Program-made: the position numbers and the translations under genes | Notes under the pieces: model-generated | What the model was told of the DNA's origin: nothing | The model's database searches: none | The model's input: the letters and a program-made list of their open reading frames with translations, nothing else | From: an uncultured Mucilaginibacter sp. | GTDB taxonomy: Bacteria; Bacteroidota; Bacteroidia; Sphingobacteriales; Sphingobacteriaceae | DNA length: 6,084 nt | Assembly (NCBI RefSeq): GCF_946481715.1 | Contig: NZ_CAMLOV010000245.1 | Coordinates: forward strand, 1-6,084 | Reading direction: 5' to 3' | Shown: positions 1 to 6,084 of the stretch, piece by piece | Layout: each line of letters opens with the position of its first letter | How positions within the stretch are numbered: the stretch's first letter is position 1

Positions 1-1599
1 AATGAAGGCTCCAACTGGCCTGCCATCCCCAGGGCTTTCGACGGGCTGCGGATGCCCTACGCCGCCAAATTAATTAATGTGGAAACCCCGCCGCCGGCCA
101 CTAATATCAGGGTAACCCCCTATACTTTGTTCTCCCGGACAACCGCGTTTAAGAATGCAAACCGGATAGCCGCCAAAAACACATTTAAACCCGGGGGCGA
201 TTTAGCCTGGTCCATAAACCCTAATACGTTGTTGAACTTAACCGTGAATACCGATTTTGCGCAGGCGGATGTAGATATGCTGGTTAATAACACCAACCGC
301 TTCTCGGTGCTTTACCCCGAAAAACGCCAGTTCTTTTTGGAAAATTCCGGGCTGTTCTCGGTAGGCTTAAACCCGCAGGGTAACGGGCTTACTGATTATT
401 CCACCATTATCCAGCCCTTTTTTAGCCGTTCTATCGGTTTAGATGGTAACGGCACGCCGTTGAACATCAATGCCGGGGCAAGGCTGGTTTACCGGTCGGA
501 CGATCAAAACATCGGCGGTTTGTACATTAACCAGAGCGGTAATGATCTGGCTAAGCCCGCTAATTTTTTGGTGACGAGGTACTCCAAAAATATAGGATCG
601 CAAAGCCGAATCGGGGGGCTATTATCCTATAAGGCCATAGGGACGGGCAACAGTAATACACAGAATTATACGGGCAGCGTGGATGGCTTTTTCCGATTCG
701 GGCAGCGCCTCTCGTGGAGTGCCATGGTTTCCGGCACACGGGACGACACAAAACGCGACGGCTATGCGGCATCATCACAATTATTGTATAACTCAAACAC
801 CATAAGTTGGTGGTATAACCAATCTGTTGTTACCCGCAATTACAACCCGCAGATGGGTTTTGTTGCCAGGGGCAACGTGCTGGTGACAGACCCGGGGCTG
901 CAGTATCAAATAAGAGGAAAGTGGTTGCCTTCCTTCATCCGGGCCATTGTTCCGGGGGCTGCTTTTACGTTTTATCACAACGCCACCACACACAAACTAA
1001 CAGACCGTTATATCAACCTAAATCCTTTACAACTACAATTCCAGGATGGCGGTGTTATTTCTTACGCTGTTGTGCTCACAAAACAGGTGTTGGATGCTCC
1101 GTTTACACCGCTGGGTACAAGCATTAGTGCAGGTACTTACCAGTACACCCGGCACCGCGTATCCTTTACAAGCGACCTCTCCAAAAAAATATCCGGCGAA
1201 CTGGTGCTGGATGCGGGTGGCTATTATAACGGCAAGTATAATTCCATCGCAGCAGCGGTGAGTTTTGCACCGGTGCCGTATTTCTATATATCTCCTAAAA
1301 TACAACTGGGCAGGTTGAGCGAGGTGGGGCAAATGCATGGCGGCAAGAATGTAACACTCTTTTCGGTACAGCAGCGGCTGGCTTTAAACCCGAGGCTGCA
1401 ACTATCGGGAGTTTACCAACGGTCGGGCGTGGGCAATACCGAGGGATGGAACGCGCGGTTCTCCTGGGAGTTTAAACCTTTATCGTTCTTTTACCTGGTG
1501 TATAATAACAACGCGTTCAACGATGGCACTACGGCTATTCCTTCCGCAATTTCCAACCGCCAGTTTATTGCCAAATTATCTTACCTGAGGCAGTTTTAA
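1..1599 (+). CDS. DUF5916-family outer-membrane beta-barrel protein, 5'-truncated by window edge
   Basis: The frame is open from the first base and ends at TAA (1597-1599), giving 532 visible residues. The ATG at 52 is internal: in-frame coding continues upstream of it and no signal peptide follows it. Numbering from base 1, the family core is clear: GGDLAW (65-70), DFAQ (85-88), then YPEKRQFFLENSG starting at residue 105, which matches the DUF5916 signature (DFxQVEAD...FPEKRxFFLE). The rest alternates aromatic/hydrophobic and polar residues with many Tyr, Asn and Gly, as in outer-membrane beta-strands, and the protein ends in a terminal Phe (YLRQF), typical of barrel proteins. Family members are usually 700-900 residues, with a signal peptide and a CBM9-like domain at the N-terminus; those would lie left of the window. 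The family's function is not established; a role in carbohydrate or other substrate handling at the outer membrane is only inference. It converges on the CHAT gene, so the two are not co-transcribed. Confidence 0.9.
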   Translation, partial: NEGSNWPAIPRAFDGLRMPYAAKLINVETPPPATNIRVTPYTLFSRTTAFKNANRIAAKNTFKPGGDLAWSINPNTLLNLTVNTDFAQADVDMLVNNTNRFSVLYPEKRQFFLENSGLFSVGLNPQGNGLTDYSTIIQPFFSRSIGLDGNGTPLNINAGARLVYRSDDQNIGGLYINQSGNDLAKPANFLVTRYSKNIGSQSRIGGLLSYKAIGTGNSNTQNYTGSVDGFFRFGQRLSWSAMVSGTRDDTKRDGYAASSQLLYNSNTISWWYNQSVVTRNYNPQMGFVARGNVLVTDPGLQYQIRGKWLPSFIRAIVPGAAFTFYHNATTHKLTDRYINLNPLQLQFQDGGVISYAVVLTKQVLDAPFTPLGTSISAGTYQYTRHRVSFTSDLSKKISGELVLDAGGYYNGKYNSIAAAVSFAPVPYFYISPKIQLGRLSEVGQMHGGKNVTLFSVQQRLALNPRLQLSGVYQRSGVGNTEGWNARFSWEFKPLSFFYLVYNNNAFNDGTTAIPSAISNRQFIAKLSYLRQF

Positions 1600-1656
1600 G
1601 GTTATCAACAGCCCCGAAATAACATACTACCCAATATTTTGAATAACGTCAAAAAG

Positions 1657-1692
1657 AAAATCGCCTCAAATACATCATTTAAGGCGATTTTT
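1657..1692. terminator. Bidirectional intrinsic terminator between convergent genes
   Basis: A perfect 10-bp stem pairs AAAATCGCCT (1657-1666) with AGGCGATTTT (1682-1691). After a C/A mismatch it continues with AAAT (1668-1671) against ATTT (1677-1680), leaving a 5-nt loop. On the plus strand the stem runs into five Ts (1688-1692). On the minus strand it runs into TTTTCTTTTT (complement of 1651-1660), the stronger U-tract. It lies about 58 bp after the DUF5916 stop and about 63 bp after the CHAT stop, so it probably ends transcripts from both sides. The remainder of the 1600-1754 gap is AT-rich with no gene visible. Confidence 0.85.
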
Positions 1693-1754
1693 ATGGTTTG
1701 ATAATAATTTACAGGTATTGAGGTTTGAAGCTCGCCATTCTATTCAAATGAGGT

Positions 1755-4406
1755 TCATTCCTTAAAGTGCTGCTTTCTCCTCAACTGCAAAAACAACACA
1801 ACCACTAACAAGCCGCCAATGGGATACAGGTAGCCGTAATGCCCTTTCTTTTGCAGTTTTACCGGTGCATCCGCGCCCATCAGTATAAGGCTATCCCAAT
1901 AATAAGGCAGGTACATTGCATCTGATGTTTGGGTGGCGCTGAGCCATGCCTGTTTGGCCTGATGCAGGGCAGTGCCGCTTGTGTGCCCGGCAAGCAGTTG
2001 TTTATAAACATTTGCCGTGATCTTAGCTACAGCATCATCATTAACGTTCCATAGCCCGGCAATAGTTGCGGGGGTGCCAACAGCGCTAAACCCGCGCGAG
2101 AGGCTGATAATGCCCTCCCCTTGCGCTAATAAGCCATCCCCTGTGCGGCAGGCGCTTAAAACCACCAGGTTGGGTTTATTACGTTCGGCCAAAAGCTCGA
2201 ACAGAAAAAGTTTCTCTTTTCCAAAATCAAGCGTTGGTTCCTTATTAGTTCCTGATAGATAGGCGTGGGTACTGATGTGCAGCACGGCGGAGTTTTCAAA
2301 GGCCTTAAAAAAGGCCTTGTTATTTACATTGTTGTTGTATAAATAATCGCCGGTTACGATATTTTTTATCGCGTCTGCTTCCTTTTTTACAGCGGCGATA
2401 GGTGCATTGCTGTTACTTTGGTGGGTAACAAATAGCCCGGTAAACGCGTTCGCCTCGGTATTGACCGGCTTGTTTTTAACGAGGGCATTTAGTGAGAAAG
2501 CGTAAGTTGTTGTGGCTTTCTTTATCAAAAAAGGCCAGGCCGCTATAGCTGGCCGGTACTTATCACCGGTAACCAAGCCATCGAAGGAAAGGTAACCCAA
2601 TACATCGTCGGGCACAATGCATAACTGCTCGCCGGGCTTTATGCCCATACCGGCAAACAGCGTTTTATAAACCCCATACGATTGTTTGTAAAACGCTTTA
2701 GGGGAATTTAAAGCAGCACCTGGCCCGTTGCGGTAGTAGGTATCAATAAATTGGGTAAGCTCTCGCCGCAACGTATCGGCATTGGCAATCCGCAGCACCT
2801 GCTCAACTTTATTGTTGCGGGCAGTTATCCGGTACACTGCCCTTACGCCAAAGAAGAACTCGATAACACGAAGGTTAGCGGGTAAAGCCGCCAGCATAGC
2901 AGTAGTTGTTGCTACGCTGCCTGCCGCCTGCCCGCGGTACTTTTTGTTGAGCAGGGACAGGTTATACTTTAATGCACTTATCTTTTGCCGGTACTTGGCG
3001 CCATCCGTTCCAGACATGGCCAGGCGTTCGTTGTAGGCAATTGCCCGTTCTATATCCAGCACCCTGCGCATGGTGGTATCGTGTGCACCGGCGGCTATTT
3101 GCTGGTTGCTGTGCTGTATTTCGTCGGCCAGGGTACGGGCCTTTGTTTGCTCGGCAATTTCCAGCACCAGGTTTAAGTATTTGTTGTCGCGGGTTTTATC
3201 GTACAGCGCGGCAGCCATCTCTATTGCACTTTCGGCCAGCCCTTTGGCATCCTGTTGTAAGCGTTCTTTTGTGGTGTTGTCGGCGAATTCTGTTCGTATT
3301 TTATCGGTTGCCAGCAAGGCGTGGCGCATGTTTTCCATGGCCAATTCGTCCTGTTTTAAAAACTGGTAGGTAAGCGCTTTCTCGTGGAAGATATCTACGA
3401 GGTTGTTCTCCCCATAAATAAGCTGTACCTGTGTTTTATTTTCGGCAGTATTGATGCGCAGTATCCGTAAAGCCTCGTCGAAATAAGCTAATGCTTTTTG
3501 AGGTTGATTCCTTAGCCTTTCCACCTTGCCCAATTGCGCGGTAATACTGGCCTTCTCGCGCAGTCTGTCGCCGGGGAACCAGGTATTAATGAATGCCAGT
3601 GCAGTTTTAAAATCCTTTTCTGCTTCGGCCAATCGCCCGGCTTTCAAATCTATCCGCCCGAGCGTGGTGTAAGCACCAAACAGGCTGTAGGCTGTTTCGG
3701 CATCATCAATATCTTTTTTCAGGGAGATGTTTTTAACCAATAAGGTGCGTGCCTTTGCCAATTCGTTATGGTCGTATAAAATATCCGCCAAAATATTCTG
3801 CAGGCGAAAGCGGATCTCCGGGCTTCTTACCAGCTTTTCGCCTTTGGCAATGCAGTTTTCGGCACGCGCATAATCCCCCATCGAATAATAAGAAATAGCC
3901 ATATTGCTGTATACCGAGGCGATGTTATCTGCATCGGTTGCGGGCAGGTTGTTGAGGGATTTTTGCTGGATAAACACCGCGCGCTCGTAATCGCCAAGGC
4001 GGGTGTAGTTGTTGCTGAGGGGCTTGCAGATATACTCGGGCGCATCAAAATCGGCAACTTTGTATTTGTAGTAATAGGCGTAAGCTTCCTCGTAATAACT
4101 TATCGAACTTAAGATATCGCCCGCCTGCAATTGGTCGTAGCCTTGGGTGGTTAAAAGGCTGAGCCAGGCAATACGCTCATCCACATTATCGGGCTGCCGC
4201 CAGGCTTCTTTTTGGGTGCGAAGCAGAAAAGGCAGTTGTTGCGGCTTGGCGTTGGTATATTCAATGCGTTCGTACAGCCAATCCGTAAGGTTGTTTTTGG
4301 CTTTAAACTCCGCCAGTTTTTTGTTTACGGCAGCATCCTGCGCATACATTAGCACACAAGGCAGCAGCAATAGCGCAAGCAAAATAAAACGGACCGGCCG
4401 TAGCAT
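1755..4406 (-). CDS. Secreted, membrane-anchored TPR-CHAT (caspase-like) protein
   Basis: This is a complete 883-residue protein. The start is ATG at 4406-4404. An in-frame TTG lies two codons upstream (4412-4410) and an in-frame TAG lies a few codons beyond it, but the ATG gives the natural signal peptide: basic MLRPVR, a Leu-rich core, and likely cleavage after MYA (22/23). Cys17 is preceded by Pro, so a lipobox is unlikely. About six to seven TPR-like helix pairs fill roughly residues 88-375 (for example around YTRLGDYERA, YYSMGDYARA and AGRLAEAEKDFKTAL). A helical linker follows to about 500, then a CHAT domain at about 505-848. It carries both catalytic signatures: HISTHA with His714, and LSACRTG with Cys753 (TGC at 2150-2148), followed by AQGEG and the closing LPYYWDSLILMG. 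A hydrophobic segment at about 857-875 and an RRK-rich tail form a stop-transfer anchor, placing TPR and CHAT in the periplasm. CHAT proteins are caspase/separase-clan cysteine peptidases; the substrate is unknown. No Shine-Dalgarno sequence is seen. It lies downstream of the barrel gene and may be co-transcribed with it. Confidence 0.93.
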   Translation of the reverse strand: MLRPVRFILLALLLLPCVLMYAQDAAVNKKLAEFKAKNNLTDWLYERIEYTNAKPQQLPFLLRTQKEAWRQPDNVDERIAWLSLLTTQGYDQLQAGDILSSISYYEEAYAYYYKYKVADFDAPEYICKPLSNNYTRLGDYERAVFIQQKSLNNLPATDADNIASVYSNMAISYYSMGDYARAENCIAKGEKLVRSPEIRFRLQNILADILYDHNELAKARTLLVKNISLKKDIDDAETAYSLFGAYTTLGRIDLKAGRLAEAEKDFKTALAFINTWFPGDRLREKASITAQLGKVERLRNQPQKALAYFDEALRILRINTAENKTQVQLIYGENNLVDIFHEKALTYQFLKQDELAMENMRHALLATDKIRTEFADNTTKERLQQDAKGLAESAIEMAAALYDKTRDNKYLNLVLEIAEQTKARTLADEIQHSNQQIAAGAHDTTMRRVLDIERAIAYNERLAMSGTDGAKYRQKISALKYNLSLLNKKYRGQAAGSVATTTAMLAALPANLRVIEFFFGVRAVYRITARNNKVEQVLRIANADTLRRELTQFIDTYYRNGPGAALNSPKAFYKQSYGVYKTLFAGMGIKPGEQLCIVPDDVLGYLSFDGLVTGDKYRPAIAAWPFLIKKATTTYAFSLNALVKNKPVNTEANAFTGLFVTHQSNSNAPIAAVKKEADAIKNIVTGDYLYNNNVNNKAFFKAFENSAVLHISTHAYLSGTNKEPTLDFGKEKLFLFELLAERNKPNLVVLSACRTGDGLLAQGEGIISLSRGFSAVGTPATIAGLWNVNDDAVAKITANVYKQLLAGHTSGTALHQAKQAWLSATQTSDAMYLPYYWDSLILMGADAPVKLQKKGHYGYLYPIGGLLVVVLFLQLRRKQHFKE

Positions 4407-4461
4407 AGGCAATAATTGGTTTGCCTAAATTAGGGTATTTAATTGACTCGCAGCACAGGTT

Positions 4462-4493
4462 CATAGCGATGGGGTTTCAAACCCATCGCTATG
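4462..4493. repeat. 31-bp palindrome with one extra base, candidate dispersed repeat
   Basis: CATAGCGATGGG (4462-4473) is matched perfectly by CCCATCGCTATG (4482-4493) around the 8-nt spacer GTTTCAAA. If one G of the run 4471-4474 is removed, the whole element becomes a perfect palindrome of two 15-bp arms around a single C, so this copy looks like a perfect 31-mer with a 1-bp insertion. Read on the minus strand, the direction of both flanking genes, the stem is followed by AACCTGTGCTG with no T-run, so it is not a standard intrinsic terminator. It could be a REP-like repeat, an mRNA-stabilising or processing hairpin between cistrons, or a protein-binding site. Confidence 0.75.
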
Positions 4494-4499
4494 TTTGCC

Positions 4500-4512
4500 G
4501 GGCATGCCCTAC
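4500..4512 (-). repeat. GTAG plus GGGCATGCCC palindrome overlapping a stop codon, possible REP foot
   Basis: GGGCATGCCC (4500-4509) is a perfect 10-bp palindrome. On the minus strand it is entered through GTAG (4512-4509), whose TAG is the stop codon of the barrel gene. A GTAG tetranucleotide next to a palindrome is the layout of REP elements mobilised by RAYT (Y1-type) transposases. The larger palindrome begins seven bases further on, so the two may form one element. This reading is inferred from layout alone; no RAYT gene and no second copy are in the window. Confidence 0.35.
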
Positions 4513-6084
4513 AACTTCCAGGTCACATAAGTAGTCATTTGCGAGGCAGAGGTTTTGGGGTCGTAAAAATACCGCAAGCCCACCGATGGGCCCACCCGCA
4601 CATGGCCCACTACGATATCTGCAAAGAAGGATGTGCGGATATCCGAGAGCGATTTGGATGTTTTCTCTGCTACGGCGTTAACCGTAATGTCCGGCGTTCC
4701 GTTCAATCCCTGCAAAGTATAGCTGATGTTGTTTTTTGCTGTATTGTTGATATCCAGCGCTAACAATGCACCCGCGCCTGCGCCAAAATAAGTGTTAAAA
4801 TTCCACCGCAGCGATACCGGAACAATGTTGATGGTAGTGACTTTGGTTGATCGTGTTTGCGTACGGCCGGTAATAAGGTATTTGTTAGCGGCTACGGCGG
4901 TATCCTTACGGATGCCGGTAACCGAGCGCGTTTCCGATGCTTCTTTAAAATCGCTCAGGTATGCTTCCGCCTGCAAATATTTGCCATAGGTGGAGTAAGG
5001 TGATATGCTTGCGCCTATGGTGATATTACGCTGTGTGAGGTAGTTGCTGCTTTTTGATTGGATAGGGAAACCAAAGCCCAGTATCAGCCCCGGCGATAAG
5101 CCCATCCTAAACCTGCCGGTAGCGCGGTTGGTGTATATCGGCTCGTTTTTATCAAAAATGATGGCTGCTTTTGTATAAATAGGCTGCTTTTTCGGTTTCT
5201 CTCTAAATTTTATTTTGTACTCCACAAAACCCATGGTCGAATCTGCATCGTGCACGCCCTCCTGCTGGGTGCCGGGAAGGTATATGTTATTGAATATAAA
5301 GTTTACGCTATCCGTACCTAATACTTTGCTCAGGCAGCTTTGATTGGCATAAGCCGAATCGCAGCTTTTTACCTCGGGTTTGGTTTTGCTTACGCGAATA
5401 GTGGCCACATCAAAAACCGGCGAAATACTCACGCCCACGTTTATTTTTTTTGCAGGCCCTTTGCCGGTGTTTTGGAAGCGTACCCTATAGGTTAGTTCGC
5501 GGTGTTTGCCGGTAAGGCGGTAGCTCATCCGTGTTTGGCGGATAGACATTTTATTGGGGTCGTGCGAGGCCACAATCTGTAATTCTATACCGAACATTTC
5601 TTTTTCCAGCGTGGGGTCATCGGGCAAAAACACACCGGTAAGGCGCACAATGGCGTTGGTGTCTTTGATCATCTCCGGCGTGGTTTTAAAGTTCATGAAC
5701 ACAAAACGTTCCTGCCCCGCTGCTAAATTATCAAAGTGCCAGGCTTTGCTGCTTTTAAAATTCTTTAGCTGATCGCTTACCACCAGCTTTTCTTTTTCCA
5801 TTAATTCTTCCACCTGTCCAATGGTAATGCCCGGTTCGGCCGAAGCATAATACACCATAGCTTGCCGTTTTTTTACAGCAGCAGACGCCAATGATGGGAT
5901 AGCTTTCAGCTCCGTAGCGGTTTCCCCGTTATAAGCCCGCGCTTCGGCCAGTTCAAAATTATTGCTGCTGAATTCTTTATCGTTATACAAAATGGCAATA
6001 GTGCCTGCCATATTGGGCCTTAGGTTTTCGCCTTTGTTACGGTAGCCCATCATCATCATCATATCATCGCCGGGCTTGGGCATG
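4509..6084 (-). CDS. DUF7619-like domain plus C-terminal beta-barrel envelope protein, 5'-truncated by window edge
   Basis: The frame is open to the right edge and ends at TAG (4511-4509). The ATG at 6083 is probably internal, because no signal peptide follows it; 524 residues are visible from it. Residues 1-170 form an unrecognised beta-rich region that may be another Ig-like domain. Residues about 174-320 match the DUF7619/DUF11-like pattern common in Bacteroidota surface proteins: DPNK (175-178), LTYRVRFQNTG (197-207), FIFNNIYLP (262-270), GFVEYKIKF (285-293) and AAIIFDKNEPIYTN (306-319). Cys241 and Cys250 could form a disulfide. From about 327 to the end, short amphipathic strands (for example LSPGLILGFGFPI, FGAGAGALLALDI and VRVGPSVGLRYFY) suggest a small outer-membrane barrel ending in YVTWKL. 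A DUF7619-like domain leading into a barrel is unusual, since this domain normally sits near T9SS or gliding-type C-terminal sorting domains. The function is unknown. It lies 102 bp upstream of the CHAT gene on the same strand and could share its transcript. Confidence 0.82.
   Translation of the reverse strand, partial: MPKPGDDMMMMMGYRNKGENLRPNMAGTIAILYNDKEFSSNNFELAEARAYNGETATELKAIPSLASAAVKKRQAMVYYASAEPGITIGQVEELMEKEKLVVSDQLKNFKSSKAWHFDNLAAGQERFVFMNFKTTPEMIKDTNAIVRLTGVFLPDDPTLEKEMFGIELQIVASHDPNKMSIRQTRMSYRLTGKHRELTYRVRFQNTGKGPAKKINVGVSISPVFDVATIRVSKTKPEVKSCDSAYANQSCLSKVLGTDSVNFIFNNIYLPGTQQEGVHDADSTMGFVEYKIKFREKPKKQPIYTKAAIIFDKNEPIYTNRATGRFRMGLSPGLILGFGFPIQSKSSNYLTQRNITIGASISPYSTYGKYLQAEAYLSDFKEASETRSVTGIRKDTAVAANKYLITGRTQTRSTKVTTINIVPVSLRWNFNTYFGAGAGALLALDINNTAKNNISYTLQGLNGTPDITVNAVAEKTSKSLSDIRTSFFADIVVGHVRVGPSVGLRYFYDPKTSASQMTTYVTWKL

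Noticed and set aside
1797..1850. Possible truncation or frameshift at the CHAT C-terminus
   Set aside because: The reading frame continues through the full CHAT end motif into a plausible membrane anchor and a basic tail, so the protein appears intact.
2296..2319. Repeated AAGGCCTT motifs (AAGGCCTTAAAAAAGGCCTT)
   Set aside because: They are inside the CHAT coding sequence and simply encode KAFFKAF; codon reuse explains them.
2972..3373. 133-residue plus-strand open frame
   Set aside because: It lies wholly inside the CHAT gene on the opposite strand, is rich in Cys, Arg and Pro as antisense frames often are, and resembles no family.
1755..4406. Type III-E CRISPR (Csx29-like) or other cytoplasmic defence role for the TPR-CHAT protein
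   Set aside because: There is no CRISPR array or Cas gene in the window, and the signal peptide plus membrane anchor argue against a cytoplasmic effector.
4410..4412. TTG as the start of the CHAT gene
   Set aside because: It adds only two residues (M-P) before an ATG that begins a well-formed signal peptide, and neither codon has a Shine-Dalgarno sequence; the ATG at 4406 is the simpler choice.
4425..4432. Bacteroidota-type -7 box (TAATTTAG on the minus strand) as a CHAT promoter
   Set aside because: It is one mismatch from TAnnTTTG, but there is no TTG at the -33 position (only CTG nearby), so it is too weak to list.
4491..4763. 90-residue plus-strand open frame starting in the palindrome
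   Set aside because: It overlaps the 3' end of the barrel gene antisense, has no recognisable domain, and its start lies in repeat-like DNA.

Overview
The window looks like chromosomal DNA of a Bacteroidota bacterium, probably a Sphingobacteriales relative of the Mucilaginibacter/Pedobacter type. This is inferred from the gene families (a DUF5916 outer-membrane protein, a secreted TPR-CHAT protein, a DUF7619-like domain protein), a signal peptide ending in 'MYA-QD', and the absence of a Shine-Dalgarno sequence before the one start codon that is visible. The genus is a guess.

Layout: (1) 1-1599, plus strand, the C-terminal 532 residues of a DUF5916-family predicted outer-membrane beta-barrel protein whose start lies left of the window. 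(2) 1600-1754, a short convergent intergenic gap holding a strong stem-loop with T-runs on both sides, which reads as a bidirectional terminator. (3) 1755-4406, minus strand, a complete 883-residue protein with a signal peptide, a TPR solenoid, a CHAT (caspase-like) domain with intact His/Cys dyad, and a C-terminal membrane anchor. (4) 4407-4508, a 102-bp gap containing a near-perfect 31-bp palindrome and a second 10-bp palindrome that runs into the stop codon of the next gene. The pair resembles a REP-type repeat. (5) 4509-6084, minus strand, the C-terminal 524 residues or more of an envelope protein with a DUF7619-like Ig-type domain followed by a predicted beta-barrel. Its start lies right of the window.

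The two minus-strand genes run in the same direction, with the barrel protein upstream of the CHAT protein, and both products are predicted to reside in the envelope. A functional pair (an outer-membrane sensor or substrate plus a periplasm-facing caspase-like protease) is an attractive hypothesis, but the window shows only adjacency and predicted localisation. The DUF5916 gene converges on them and is transcriptionally separate. There are no RNA genes, CRISPR arrays, transposase genes or phage genes.
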